The position numbers and the translations under genes were made by a program. DNA of 64,000 bases from Psychroserpens luteolus (GTDB lineage: Bacteria > Bacteroidota > Bacteroidia > Flavobacteriales > Flavobacteriaceae): assembly GCF_021032705.1 (NCBI RefSeq), contig NZ_JAHVXI010000006.1, positions 186,001 to 250,000 of the forward strand. The letters run 5' to 3'. Below are positions 35,649-45,074 of the stretch, piece by piece (the first letter of the stretch is position 1; every line of letters starts with the position of its first letter). The notes below the pieces were generated by a model. The model was not told the origin of the DNA. It worked only from the letters and a program-made list of their open reading frames with translations, and ran no database searches.

Positions 35649-36269
35649 TTAGTCTAACAGACGTTTAATATCTTCCTTTAGCAAAGCGACTTCCTCATCT
35701 AGGAGAATATTGTAAAATCCTCTTATATACTGTTCTTTGTCTATCAAAGCCAGATAACTTGAGTGATAAAAATCGGTTCCGTCTTCGTTAGGTTTAAAGT
35801 TCGTCTTTAATGTATTAGCAATGCTCTTTAACTGTTCTTCAGAAGTGGCTCTCAGTACTTGCCATTGTCTAGAATCAATATTGTGAATTTTAGAGTAATA
35901 CTGCAATTGTTCTAAAGTGTCCTTTATGTAATCAATGGATATGGAATATTGCTTGAATTCCTTTTCTTCAGAAAAAGTATCTGCGATTTCCAATTGTTTG
36001 ATACGCATTGGTGGACAAATAGAAGGACAACTTGTAAAGAAAAAATTCATTGTATGCACTTTGCCCTCAGTAGAAGATGAAGTGATGATGTCACCATCCT
36101 GATTGATAAATTTATAATCATCGACCTTGTAGAGTTTCTTTTTTCCGTCGATATAATTATAGCTTAAAATGGGTAATTCCGCAGGCTCATTTTTGCTTTT
36201 ACATGCAAAAAGCAGTAGAATCGCAAGACTGAAAATTTTAGATTTCACAAGGCTAGAATTTGAGTTCAC
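35649..36269 (-). CDS. SCO1/SenC family lipoprotein
   Basis: A 206-residue lipoprotein (lipobox LLFAC, Cys23) with a thioredoxin-like SCO domain. The copper-binding set is complete: Cys81 and Cys85 in TSCPSICPPMRI and His169 in DFYHSSYLALID. SCO proteins deliver copper to, or reduce, the CuA site of cytochrome oxidase. No oxidase gene is present. Its start overlaps the end of the upstream unknown gene by 17 bases, so the two are cotranscribed; its stop abuts that of the convergent MoxR gene. Confidence 0.93.
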   Translation of the reverse strand: MNSNSSLVKSKIFSLAILLLFACKSKNEPAELPILSYNYIDGKKKLYKVDDYKFINQDGDIITSSSTEGKVHTMNFFFTSCPSICPPMRIKQLEIADTFSEEKEFKQYSISIDYIKDTLEQLQYYSKIHNIDSRQWQVLRATSEEQLKSIANTLKTNFKPNEDGTDFYHSSYLALIDKEQYIRGFYNILLDEEVALLKEDIKRLLD

Positions 36270-37395
36270 TTATCTTGTCTTGCATTTCACCATCATAATA
36301 AAAGATAGCCATACTTGCCATCATTTCTTGATCTTTATCTGTGGTGTTGTCAATTTCCAATAGCATTTCATAGACATGGTCTTCGTACATCCAAACACCT
36401 TTCTGACTTGAAAAAGAGGGTGTGCGCTTTAAGCCAATTTTATTCTTAAAATTTTCACTCTTACAATCATAAATAATCGTACCAGTGGTTTTATCTTTCA
36501 ATACAAACCTATTAGCAAAAGGATGTAAGTGCGAGGTAATTTGATGTAATCTTATGCTGTCTTTAATATTGAGCTGAGCTGAGGTGTCGTAGGTGTAATT
36601 GTGTTTTCCGGGCTTAATAATCCAATGTCCTGACAAAGGATTTCCTTTAGTGTCTATATAAGTGTGATTTTTAGTCTCTACTGGAATACAGGCATTTGGT
36701 AATGCTTCTGTTGGTCCTTTAAAAGGATTGTCTGGGTCAAATGGAAACATCATAAATACTGTTTTTGGTTGCAGCGGAATGAGAGGTGTCTGACTATGCT
36801 TTGTGAATCCAATTTCAATTTTATGTTTGATGTTAAACGTGGAATCTGTAATGTTGTGATTCAGAGCCTGTGCATTAATAAACAAGCGTTCATTAGAAAA
36901 TACAGGAAACCCAAACCCTTCGGGTAATTCAAAATCTTCTACACCATTACTTATAGAGGTGATTCTTGGATACTGAGAATTGATACGGTTGGTCATGTTC
37001 CAACGATTATAATGCTCTGCATCACGATACTCAAAATTGGTATGACATACAAAATCGTTAGACATTTTTCGCTTCTCATCTGAAGATACGGCATTGGTTT
37101 TAAATGAGGTAAGGAACAATAATTCTTCCTTGGTATCATCGATAACCACATACTGATCAGATTTAGGACCTTCCATAGATTTGTAAATATTACTAATGAC
37201 AAAAGTGGGTGATGTATATACCACTTTAGTATCGCTAAGATCTTTTTTCCATTCGGAATCTACTAAATTTAACGTGTAGTAAATTTTGGATTTGATCAAT
37301 TCTTGATGTCGCGTTTTTAAAGATTTAAAATAAATAAATCCAGCGACAAGAATCAAAACCAGAAAAATTAATATAAATTTAAACGTTCTGCGCAT
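36253..37395 (-). CDS. Membrane-anchored periplasmic protein of unknown function
   Basis: Taken from ATG 37395 (MRRTFKFILIFLVLILVAGF, 380 residues); an ATG at 37419 is an alternative. A single N-terminal membrane helix (about 6-24) anchors a large periplasmic domain. Near residue 290 it carries a histidine-rich stretch, SGHWIIKPGKHNYTYD then RLHQITSHLHPFANRF, which looks like a metal-binding or copper-monooxygenase-type strand pattern. Cys residues are few. I do not recognise the family. Overlap with the SCO copper-protein gene suggests a copper-related job (inference). Confidence 0.7.
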   Translation of the reverse strand: MRRTFKFILIFLVLILVAGFIYFKSLKTRHQELIKSKIYYTLNLVDSEWKKDLSDTKVVYTSPTFVISNIYKSMEGPKSDQYVVIDDTKEELLFLTSFKTNAVSSDEKRKMSNDFVCHTNFEYRDAEHYNRWNMTNRINSQYPRITSISNGVEDFELPEGFGFPVFSNERLFINAQALNHNITDSTFNIKHKIEIGFTKHSQTPLIPLQPKTVFMMFPFDPDNPFKGPTEALPNACIPVETKNHTYIDTKGNPLSGHWIIKPGKHNYTYDTSAQLNIKDSIRLHQITSHLHPFANRFVLKDKTTGTIIYDCKSENFKNKIGLKRTPSFSSQKGVWMYEDHVYEMLLEIDNTTDKDQEMMASMAIFYYDGEMQDKISELKF

Positions 37396-37443
37396 ATTCA
37401 AATGTAATGAAACCCTCATGATAAAAAAAATGATGAGATACGT

Positions 37444-38580
37444 ATGAAAATAGATTACGAGAAGCGAATTTTTGGTTTAGATGTCATGAGAGCTATAGCT
37501 ATACTATTAGTGGTTTGTTCTCATTCTGTTTGGATTTTTCCTCAAACAAAAAATGTGTTCACAGATTTAATGAGTGTAGCTGGTTTAGTTGGGGTTGAAG
37601 TATTTTTTGTGCTTAGTGGTTTTTTAATTGGACGATTAATTTACAAATTATTCACATCACCATCTTTTGGTTTTAGAGATGTGACCTATTTCTGGATTCG
37701 ACGCTGGTTTAGAACATTGCCTAATTATTATTTAATTCTCTTGTTTAATGTGCTTTTAGCTGTTTATCTTGGAACGGTATTACCTGAGAATCTATGGCAA
37801 TACGTTTTCTTTATCCAAAATTTTGCATGGGAAATGCCTTTGTTTTTTGGTGAATCTTGGAGTTTACCTATAGAAGAGTTTGCCTATATACTTGGTCCAT
37901 TGTTATTATATCTGGTATTGTTTTTAAACTTGAAGATTAGTAAATCTAAACTGTTTTTAATCATAACTAGTTGTATTGTGTTAATATTCTTTTTAACTAA
38001 AATAGGATACTATTTTAGTCATCCACAAACCAGCATGATCTTTTGGAATGTAAACCTTAAAGCTGTAACAATTTACAGAATTGATGCTATTTATTATGGT
38101 GTTTTGGCAGCATATGTCGCTATGACTAAGGAGGGCTTTTGGATAAGATATAAGTATTTGTTTTTTGCTATTGGTTCTTTAGTTTTTCTAGGACTTAATT
38201 TTGTTGTGCCTGCAAAGCAATTGTTTATTGAAGGCTATCCATTTTTCTGGAATGTCCTGTATTTGCCTATAAATAGTTTGGCAATTGTCTTTACTCTGCC
38301 AGTATTATCGCAAATTAAATCTGCACCAAAATTCATACTTGTCCCTGTGACTGTTATTAGTTTGATCTCATATTCAATGTATTTAATTCATTATTCGGTG
38401 GTTATGCAGCTGTTAAAACACTTCTTTCCAACTGAAGGATTATCTACAAGCATGTTATTTATCTATTTGATTGCTTATTTTGCAATTACTACAGTTGGTT
38501 CCTATTGTTTATATTTGGTTTTTGAAAAACCAATGACTAATCTTCGAGATCATAAGAAAATTAAGAACCATTTTAAATAA
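37444..38580 (+). CDS. Acyltransferase 3 family membrane protein
   Basis: A 378-residue integral membrane protein with about ten hydrophobic helices. The N-terminal signature (FGLDVMRAIAILLVVCSHSV) has the active-site histidine of the family, and VGVEVFFVLSGFLIGRLIY and RRWFRTLPNYYLIL follow, as in OafA-type O-acyltransferases that acylate surface sugars or peptidoglycan. The acceptor is unknown; no polysaccharide genes are near. Stand-alone gene, divergent from the unknown periplasmic protein. Confidence 0.9.
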   Translation: MKIDYEKRIFGLDVMRAIAILLVVCSHSVWIFPQTKNVFTDLMSVAGLVGVEVFFVLSGFLIGRLIYKLFTSPSFGFRDVTYFWIRRWFRTLPNYYLILLFNVLLAVYLGTVLPENLWQYVFFIQNFAWEMPLFFGESWSLPIEEFAYILGPLLLYLVLFLNLKISKSKLFLIITSCIVLIFFLTKIGYYFSHPQTSMIFWNVNLKAVTIYRIDAIYYGVLAAYVAMTKEGFWIRYKYLFFAIGSLVFLGLNFVVPAKQLFIEGYPFFWNVLYLPINSLAIVFTLPVLSQIKSAPKFILVPVTVISLISYSMYLIHYSVVMQLLKHFFPTEGLSTSMLFIYLIAYFAITTVGSYCLYLVFEKPMTNLRDHKKIKNHFK

Positions 38581-38721
38581 GCTTGAATTGTTAATTTAAT
38601 AATTTTCGCATGGTTTATTTGTTAATTTTTCATTTTAATCATTAAAAAATCACTATTTATTGATTTATTTTCAATGTTTTCAGCATTTCATTACATATTT
38701 TTAAATTTCCTTTAAAATTTG

Positions 38722-38729
38722 TATTTTTG
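38722..38729 (+). promoter_or_regulatory. -7 box for aconitase
   Basis: TATTTTTG matches TAnnTTTG exactly, 42 bases before the aconitase ATG. The -33 position shows only TTTT. The preceding 140 bases are very AT-rich and hold no coding frame. Confidence 0.45.
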
Positions 38730-38771
38730 CAGGACTTAAAAAAAATGATAATTAACCTTTAAATAATACAT

Positions 38772-41042
38772 ATGGCTTTTGATATAGACATGATTAAAAA
38801 GGTTTATGCAAATATGTCTGAGCGTGTAGATGCTGCTCGTGATATTGTTGGTAAACCATTAACGCTTTCTGAAAAAATATTATACTCTCACCTTTGGGAT
38901 GGAAATCCAACCAAGGCTTTTGCTAGAGGGAAAGATTATGTAGATTTTGCACCAGATAGAGTGGCATGTCAAGATGCAACAGCACAAATGGCGTTATTGC
39001 AGTTTATGCAAGCTGGTAAGCAAAAGGTTGCTGTACCAACTACAGTACACTGTGATCACTTGATCCAGGCAAAAGTTGGTGCGACTACAGATTTGCAACA
39101 TGCAATTAATACCAGTAATGAGGTGTTTAATTTCTTAGAGTCTGTATCTAATAAATATGGTATTGGTTTCTGGAAACCAGGAGCTGGTATTATCCATCAA
39201 GTAGTTCTAGAAAATTATGCTTTTCCTGGCGGAATGATGATTGGTACTGATTCTCATACAGTAAATGCTGGAGGATTAGGTATGGTAGCCATTGGAGTTG
39301 GAGGAGCAGATGCTGTTGATGTTATGGCAGGTATGGCTTGGGAGTTGAAATTTCCGAAGTTAATAGGTGTGAGATTAACAGGAAAACTTTCTGGATGGAC
39401 AGCACCAAAAGATGTGATTTTAAAAGTAGCTGATATACTTACTGTAAAAGGAGGTACTGGTGCTATTGTAGAATATTTTGGACCTGGAGCTACGTCTATG
39501 TCATGTACTGGAAAAGGAACTATTTGTAATATGGGAGCTGAAATTGGAGCGACGACATCTACATTTGGTTATGACGAATCTATGGAGCGTTATTTACGCG
39601 CAACAGACCGACCAGATGTTGCCGATGCAGCAAATGAAATTAAAGAGTACTTAACTGCAGATGCTGAAGTATATGCAAATCCTGAGCAGTATTTTGATCA
39701 AGTGATTGATATTAATTTATCAGAATTAGGACCATTATTAAATGGACCATTTACTCCAGATTTGTCAACGGCTGTTGGGTCTACAATGACAGAAAAAGCT
39801 AAAGCTAATGATTGGCCATTAAAGGTAGAATGGGGCTTGATAGGTTCTTGTACTAACTCATCTTATGAAGATTTATCTCGTGCGTCTTCTGTAGCACAAC
39901 AAGCCTTAGATAAAGGTCTTAAAACTAAAGCCGAATTTGGGATCAATCCAGGTTCTGAAATGGTAAGATATACTACAGAAAGAGATGGGATATTGGAGAT
40001 CTTTGAAAAATTAGATGCTAAGATATTCACTAATGCTTGTGGACCATGTATTGGCCAGTGGGCGCGTTATGAAGATCCTAAAAATGCACCTAAGAATAGT
40101 ATTGTACATTCGTTTAATAGAAACTTTGCTAAACGAGCCGATGGAAATCCAAATACGCATGCCTTTGTAGCCTCACCTGAATTAACTGCAGCTATTGCTA
40201 TTGCAGGACGCTTAGATTTTAATCCGTTAACGGATAAATTAATCAATGAGAATGGTGAAGAAGTTATGTTAGATGAACCAACAGGTTGGGAATTGCCTCC
40301 AAAAGGGTTTGATGTTGATGATAATGGATACCTAGAACCAATGACAGATGGAAGTGGCGTTGAAGTTAAAGTGGCTTTAGATTCTGAGAGACTACAATTA
40401 TTGACACCATTTGTACCATTAGGAGATACTATAACTGGTGCCAAGCTTTTAATTAAGGCCTTTGGAAAATGTACTACAGATCATATATCTATGGCTGGAC
40501 CTTGGTTACGTTTTAGAGGACATTTGGATAACATTGCGAATAACACCTTAATTGGAGCAGTAAATGCTTTTGGTAAGAAAACCAACTTTGTTAAAAACCA
40601 ATTAACAGGTGAATATGGTGGCGTTCCTGATACAGCTAGAGCTTATAAAGCTGCAGGAATAAAATCTGTTGTAATAGGTGACCATAACTATGGAGAAGGA
40701 TCTTCTCGTGAGCATGCAGCTATGCAGCCACGTCACTTGGGTGTTGCTGCTGTAATTGTGAAGTCATTTGCACGTATTCATGAAACAAATCTTAAAAAGC
40801 AAGGAATGCTTGGATTGACATTTGCGAATGAAAATGATTATGATTTGATACAAGAGGATGACACATTTAACTTCTTAGACTTAAATGAGTTTGCGCCACA
40901 TAAACAATTAACAATTGAAGTTGTTCATGCCGATGGAAGCAAAGACACAATTAAAGTGAACCATACTTATAACCAGTCACAAATTGATTGGTATAATGAA
41001 GGTTCTGCTCTAAATTTAATTAAGAAAGAAAACGCTGCCTAA
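38772..41042 (+). CDS. acn: Aconitate hydratase (mitochondrial type)
   Basis: Aconitase converts citrate to isocitrate in the TCA cycle. The 756 residues match the mitochondrial-type enzyme of Bacteroidota. The three cysteines of the [4Fe-4S] cluster are in [13 protein letters not shown] (about 360) and [10 protein letters not shown] (about 422 and 425). Substrate-site motifs include [14 protein letters not shown] and, in the C-terminal swivel domain, [17 protein letters not shown]. Stand-alone gene with its own promoter and a terminator at 41064-41097; the Crp/Fnr regulator follows on the same strand. Confidence 0.98.
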   Translation: MAFDIDMIKKVYANMSERVDAARDIVGKPLTLSEKILYSHLWDGNPTKAFARGKDYVDFAPDRVACQDATAQMALLQFMQAGKQKVAVPTTVHCDHLIQAKVGATTDLQHAINTSNEVFNFLESVSNKYGIGFWKPGAGIIHQVVLENYAFPGGMMIGTDSHTVNAGGLGMVAIGVGGADAVDVMAGMAWELKFPKLIGVRLTGKLSGWTAPKDVILKVADILTVKGGTGAIVEYFGPGATSMSCTGKGTICNMGAEIGATTSTFGYDESMERYLRATDRPDVADAANEIKEYLTADAEVYANPEQYFDQVIDINLSELGPLLNGPFTPDLSTAVGSTMTEKAKANDWPLKVEWGLIGSCTNSSYEDLSRASSVAQQALDKGLKTKAEFGINPGSEMVRYTTERDGILEIFEKLDAKIFTNACGPCIGQWARYEDPKNAPKNSIVHSFNRNFAKRADGNPNTHAFVASPELTAAIAIAGRLDFNPLTDKLINENGEEVMLDEPTGWELPPKGFDVDDNGYLEPMTDGSGVEVKVALDSERLQLLTPFVPLGDTITGAKLLIKAFGKCTTDHISMAGPWLRFRGHLDNIANNTLIGAVNAFGKKTNFVKNQLTGEYGGVPDTARAYKAAGIKSVVIGDHNYGEGSSREHAAMQPRHLGVAAVIVKSFARIHETNLKKQGMLGLTFANENDYDLIQEDDTFNFLDLNEFAPHKQLTIEVVHADGSKDTIKVNHTYNQSQIDWYNEGSALNLIKKENAA

Positions 41043-41063
41043 CAGTAGTTTTAAAATTATACT

Positions 41064-41097
41064 AAAAAAAGCTCTTGAGAAATCAGGAGCTTTTTTT
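41064..41097 (+). terminator. Intrinsic terminator after aconitase
   Basis: Stem GCTCTTGA (41071-41078) and TCAGGAGC (41083-41090), with one G-T pair, a 4-base loop and a run of seven T. It lies 22 bases after the aconitase stop codon. Confidence 0.85.
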
Positions 41098-41165
41098 ATA
41101 AACTAGTGTAAGGAAGTTGAAATTTTAACGACTGCAATAAAAATCTAACAAAAAAATACTCCCAA

Positions 41166-41837
41166 ATGCAGTCAATGTGGTTCTTTGACGATGTTAACCT
41201 GTTCAAGGTGCTTTGTCCTCATAAGTTTAAGGCTTATAAGAAAGATCATGAATTTGATGCTTATAAGAAAAAAGATTACATCTATTTTGAAGATGACTCG
41301 GCTAACAAAGTATACCTCATAGAAAAAGGAAAAGTAAAAATTGGGTATTATACTGAAAATGGCGACGAGGTCGTTAAAGCTATTCTTTCTAAAGGAGAGC
41401 TATTTGGAGAAAAGGCGATTCTAGGTGATAACAAGCGTGATGAATTTGCCCAGTCTATAGATAATGCAACATCTATTTGCCCAATTGGAGTGTCGACTAT
41501 GCACGATCTCATGCGAGACAATCAAAGCTTTAGCTTTAAGGTCTATAAATTTATTGGCTTCAAATTCAAAAAATTAGAACGCCGACTTCAATTACTTTTA
41601 TTTAAAGATACAAAAACGCGCTTGGTTGAATTCTTAGATGAATTATGTACAGATTATGGTTATGATTGTCCGAAAACTGGTGATCATGTTATTAAGCATC
41701 CCTATACACAAAAAGATATTGCTTCTCTAATAGGAACATCAAGACCAACCTTAAATATTCTTCTGAACGAACTTAAAGAAGAAAACTATATTAATTTCAA
41801 CAGAAAAGAAATTAGAATTCTAAAGCATTCAGCATAA
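41166..41837 (+). CDS. Crp/Fnr family transcriptional regulator
   Basis: A 223-residue regulator: cupin-like effector domain (about 30-140; NKVYLIEKGKVKIGYYTENG, AILSKGELFGEKAIL), a long dimer helix, and a C-terminal winged helix (HPYTQKDIASLIGTSRPTLN followed by ILLNELKEENYI). The phosphate-binding cassette after GELFGE reads DNKRDEFAQS, without the R-S/T-A triplet that holds cAMP in Crp, and there is no Fnr-type cysteine cluster, so the signal is unknown. A palindrome of Crp/Fnr-site form lies 22 bases after its stop, in the promoter of the next gene, a likely target. Confidence 0.92.
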   Translation: MQSMWFFDDVNLFKVLCPHKFKAYKKDHEFDAYKKKDYIYFEDDSANKVYLIEKGKVKIGYYTENGDEVVKAILSKGELFGEKAILGDNKRDEFAQSIDNATSICPIGVSTMHDLMRDNQSFSFKVYKFIGFKFKKLERRLQLLLFKDTKTRLVEFLDELCTDYGYDCPKTGDHVIKHPYTQKDIASLIGTSRPTLNILLNELKEENYINFNRKEIRILKHSA

Positions 41838-41859
41838 TTATTTAAATTTTTTTCACTTG

Positions 41860-41904
41860 TGTTAGCTAGCTAACATTTTATGAGAATCACGAGTTATAAT
41901 TTTG
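41860..41904 (+). promoter_or_regulatory. Predicted Crp/Fnr operator and promoter of the duplicated-domain lipoprotein
   Basis: TGTTAGCTAGCTAACA (41860-41875) is a perfect 16-base palindrome of the form TGTTA-N6-TAACA, the same layout as Crp (TGTGA-N6-TCACA) and related sites. A TAATTTTG -7 box follows at 41897-41904, with no -33 TTTG. If transcription starts five bases after the box (41909), the palindrome is centred near -41.5, the class II activator position. Confidence 0.6.
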
Positions 41905-41932
41905 AAGTATAAATTTTAAAAATTATAAAGCA

Positions 41933-42802
41933 ATGATTAAAAAAATGTTTTTAGCAGTTTTGGCCTTATCTTTTGTAGCCACTTCATGCAGTAGTGACGA
42001 TGATAATAATGGTCCTACAAATTCAGATTTAACTCTTAATCTTAGTGGACTAGAATCCCTAGGAAGTAATTTTGTTTACGAAGGATGGATTATTGTAGAT
42101 GGCGCTCCAGTTTCTACTGGAACATTTACAAGTATTACTTTTCCGCAGACATTTTCAGTAAATACAGCGCAATTAAATAGCGCAACAGCATTTGTGCTTT
42201 CTATAGAGCCTGCTGTAGATCCAGATCCAGCGCCAGCTGATACAAAAGTACTACGTGGTGAGTTTACAGGGAATTCGGCAACAGTTAATACTGGTCTAAT
42301 TGGAGATTTTAGTTCGGCATCAGGGATGTTCTTTTTAAGAACTCCAACAGATGAAACAGGAACAAATAATATGAATGATGAGTACGGTGTATGGTTTGGA
42401 ACACCAGGTATGCCACCAACACCAAACTTTAACTTACCAGTTTTACCAGCTGGTTGGGCATATGAAGGTTGGGTTGTAGGAGATTCGGGGCCTTTGTCTA
42501 CTGGAACTTTTACAGAATTTGATGCTGCTGATGATTCAGCTCCTTTTAGTGGAACAGCTCAATCTGGACCCCCTGTACCAGGAGAAGATTTCTTTATGAA
42601 TGCACCTGCAGGCGAAACATTTCCTTTAGATATTAGAGGACGTACTGTAGTCATTTCTGTAGAGCCAGTTCCAGATGATTCTCCAGCACCATTTGCTATC
42701 AAGCCTTTAGTTGGTACAGCTGGAAATGAAACTGCTCCTGCTACTCACAGTTTTGGACAAAACTTGTCTTCTTTACCTACAGGTTCAGTAACAAGAAACT
42801 AA
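41933..42802 (+). CDS. Surface lipoprotein with two anti-sigma-factor (RskA C-terminal)-like repeats
   Basis: A 289-residue lipoprotein. The signal peptide ends in a lipobox (VATSC) and the cysteine is followed by SSDDDNN, a rule for export to the outer face in Flavobacteriaceae. The mature part holds two copies of one domain: about 48-150, starting YEGWIIVDGAPVSTGTFTS, and about 173-285, starting YEGWVVGDSGPLSTGTFTE. Each ends with a VLSIEPAVD or VVISVEPVPDD strand. This recalls the extracytoplasmic part of RskA-type anti-sigma factors, but no sigma-binding domain or sigma gene is present. Function unknown. A hairpin at 42850-42881 follows. Confidence 0.72.
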   Translation: MIKKMFLAVLALSFVATSCSSDDDNNGPTNSDLTLNLSGLESLGSNFVYEGWIIVDGAPVSTGTFTSITFPQTFSVNTAQLNSATAFVLSIEPAVDPDPAPADTKVLRGEFTGNSATVNTGLIGDFSSASGMFFLRTPTDETGTNNMNDEYGVWFGTPGMPPTPNFNLPVLPAGWAYEGWVVGDSGPLSTGTFTEFDAADDSAPFSGTAQSGPPVPGEDFFMNAPAGETFPLDIRGRTVVISVEPVPDDSPAPFAIKPLVGTAGNETAPATHSFGQNLSSLPTGSVTRN

Positions 42803-42849
42803 TTCAGGGATTAGTACTAGACAAAATTTAAAGTTTTGTTGTTAGATTT

Positions 42850-42885
42850 GAAGCGCATTGCCGACTATGGTAGTGCGTTTCTTTT
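42850..42885 (+). terminator. Probable terminator after the duplicated-domain lipoprotein
   Basis: Arms 42850-42862 and 42869-42881 pair over 13 positions, three of them G-T wobbles, around a 6-base loop, followed by a short T-rich tail. It lies between the lipoprotein stop and the TlpA-like start. Confidence 0.55.
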
Positions 42886-42894
42886 ATCATTATT

Positions 42895-43473
42895 ATGGCT
42901 AGATCAAAAAAATCAAAACTATACAATCTTATTTTTATTGTGATTATTGCGTTGTTGTTGATTCCGCAAACCCGACAACCTATACAAGTATTCATTAATA
43001 AAGGTATCGCACTTTTTGTAAAGCCTTCTGTAATCAAAAGTTCTGAAAGGAAAGTGCTATCTAGTTACGATTGGACATTAAAAAACATGTCTAACAATAC
43101 TTATGATTTTAAATCAGCTGAAGGAAAAGTCATTGTGATAAATTTTTGGGCAACTTGGTGTCCGCCTTGTATTGCCGAAATGCCGAGTCTCGAAAAATTA
43201 TATCAACATTACAAATCAAATGATGATGTCGTATTTCTGTTTGTATCTAATGAAGATAAAGAAAAGCTCTATGAGTTTACGATTCACAATAATTATAGTT
43301 TTGAGGTGTATCAATCGCTAACTAAGTATCCAAAAGATTTTAATGTGAGTTCAATTCCTAGAACATTTATCATCAATAGGAAAGGAGAAATCGTTATTGA
43401 CAAATCTGGTGCTGCAGACTGGAATAGTGAACGTGTCATCAATACTATTGATGAACAACTCAAAGTGTTTTAA
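42895..43473 (+). CDS. TlpA-like thioredoxin-family protein, membrane-anchored
   Basis: A 192-residue protein with an N-terminal membrane anchor (about 10-25) and a thioredoxin-fold domain. The redox motif is WCPPC (Cys89, Cys92) in NFWATWCPPCIAEMPSLE, with the cis-proline in SSIPRTFIINRKGEIV. TlpA/ResA-type proteins reduce disulfides outside the membrane, for example for cytochrome c maturation. The target is unknown. Its 3' end overlaps that of crtY (convergent, 14 bases). Confidence 0.9.
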   Translation: MARSKKSKLYNLIFIVIIALLLIPQTRQPIQVFINKGIALFVKPSVIKSSERKVLSSYDWTLKNMSNNTYDFKSAEGKVIVINFWATWCPPCIAEMPSLEKLYQHYKSNDDVVFLFVSNEDKEKLYEFTIHNNYSFEVYQSLTKYPKDFNVSSIPRTFIINRKGEIVIDKSGAADWNSERVINTIDEQLKVF

Positions 43474-44605
43474 AAAAAGCTTTGATAAATGACCAAGAAA
43501 AGAGAGAGGTCATAATACTTATTTCTTCTAAAAAAGTAGATTCTTCATCTAAAAATCGAAACATGGTTTGTACAGAGTTTTTAGAGTAAAATTGTTCGAA
43601 CAACCATTCACCTTTTTGATTTTCGTCCTTTAAAACTTTTAAAAATACCTTATCGTAAAACTTATATTTCTTTTTGAAAAGACCTTTTGAAGGTAGTTTT
43701 TTATCTTTTAAATTACTGATAATTTGAGCTACTTTTTTTTCAGTATGCTTAAAAGAATACCCTGTTGATCCTTTAACCCATCCACCACCAGTTCCTATTT
43801 TTGTTACTTTGCTAGTGTTGTATGTTTCAAAAGCGAAATTGGTCATTGGAATTTGACCCATTTCAGTTTCTAATATGTTATAGTGATCAATATTGAGATA
43901 CTCTTTAATGTAGTTTTTAATATAATGATCATAAGTGGTTTCAGCTACGACATTTTCAGTAAAATATGTAAACTCTACAAGGGCTTCTGTTTTTGAAAAC
44001 GGCAACACATAGGTAAATGTCGTTTGTTTACCATCCTTTAAACGATAATCCATCATCGTAACCTTTTCATCATCAAAGACTTCTGTTTCAGTTTTAATCA
44101 CCCAACCTTTAAAATGTTGAATGAGTGAAATGCACTGTTTTGATCTCTCATAAAAATCTTTTGGGATTCTACTGTCAAACACATGCGATGCAGAATAGAC
44201 ATTTAGATTTGTAGATACTATCACATTATCTTCTTCTACAACAGAAGTTACTGTATCTTGTATAAAATGGATGTTTTGTTGCTGTTTTAGTATTGCCTTG
44301 GCTTGCGTATAGAAATCGATTGCACGAATGCTTTTGTAGGCATATGGATTGAGATTGAGTTCAACATTTGTTTTTGAAGTGACTACAGACGCTTTAGACC
44401 ATGATTTATGTACAACATCATCCCATTGTGATGGTGCTGTTTCCCAAAAACTCCATGTTTTATCGTTTGTGTCTTTTTTTGAAGGATCTATAAGAGCAAC
44501 TTGCTTATCTTTAAAATAAGTATCAGAAACCATTTTTAAAGCCAGATGGAAACCAGCTAAACCATTTCCTATAATGATATAATCGAAATGGGAATTATCT
44601 GTCAT
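43460..44605 (-). CDS. crtY: Lycopene beta-cyclase
   Basis: A 381-residue flavoprotein of the lycopene cyclase family, which closes both ends of lycopene to make beta-carotene. The dinucleotide-binding start DYIIIGNGLAGFHLALKM (about 4-21), WSFWETAPSQWDD, YDHYI and the C-terminal GTGGGWVKGSTGYSF are family marks. It is the last gene of the carotenoid operon, 15 bases after crtZ. Its C-terminus overlaps the convergent TlpA-like gene. Confidence 0.92.
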   Translation of the reverse strand: MTDNSHFDYIIIGNGLAGFHLALKMVSDTYFKDKQVALIDPSKKDTNDKTWSFWETAPSQWDDVVHKSWSKASVVTSKTNVELNLNPYAYKSIRAIDFYTQAKAILKQQQNIHFIQDTVTSVVEEDNVIVSTNLNVYSASHVFDSRIPKDFYERSKQCISLIQHFKGWVIKTETEVFDDEKVTMMDYRLKDGKQTTFTYVLPFSKTEALVEFTYFTENVVAETTYDHYIKNYIKEYLNIDHYNILETEMGQIPMTNFAFETYNTSKVTKIGTGGGWVKGSTGYSFKHTEKKVAQIISNLKDKKLPSKGLFKKKYKFYDKVFLKVLKDENQKGEWLFEQFYSKNSVQTMFRFLDEESTFLEEISIMTSLFSWSFIKAFFKTL

Positions 44606-44620
44606 AAACGATATGGTGTG

Positions 44621-45070
44621 CTATTTCTTAAAGTATTTGAAAGGAACAAACAACATTCCGAAGCATTCGCCATCACTTTTTCCGAGATGTTTATGATGAA
44701 TTTTATGCGCTCGTCTAACGCCTCTAGCATACCAGTTATTGGCATTTCTAAATAGTTTAAAACGTTGATGAATGAAAATGTCATGTACTAAAAAGTAGGT
44801 TGCTCCATAAGCCATAATTCCTAAGCCTATTGGTAAACAATACCAAACACCTTCATAGCTCCAAAGGTAAAAACATGTCATACTTACTACAGCATAAAAT
44901 ATAAAGAAGGCATCATTACGTTCAAACCAGCTTTTATGATCTTTATGATGGTGATCTTTGTGTAAACTCCATAAAAAGCCGTGCATGACATATTTGTGTG
45001 TGAACCAGGCCATAAATTCCATAGTGCAAAACACACCTAAAAAAATAATAATCCAATATACTGTTTGCAT
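44621..45070 (-). CDS. crtZ: Beta-carotene hydroxylase
   Basis: A 149-residue membrane di-iron hydroxylase of the fatty-acid-hydroxylase/CrtZ type. The histidine motifs are complete: HKYVMH, HKDHHHKDH, HDIFIH and HKIHHKH, with four hydrophobic segments. It should add 3-hydroxyl groups to beta-carotene to give zeaxanthin. It lies between crtB and crtY with gaps of 4 and 15 bases. Confidence 0.93.
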   Translation of the reverse strand: MQTVYWIIIFLGVFCTMEFMAWFTHKYVMHGFLWSLHKDHHHKDHKSWFERNDAFFIFYAVVSMTCFYLWSYEGVWYCLPIGLGIMAYGATYFLVHDIFIHQRFKLFRNANNWYARGVRRAHKIHHKHLGKSDGECFGMLFVPFKYFKK

Positions 45071-45074
45071 ACAA

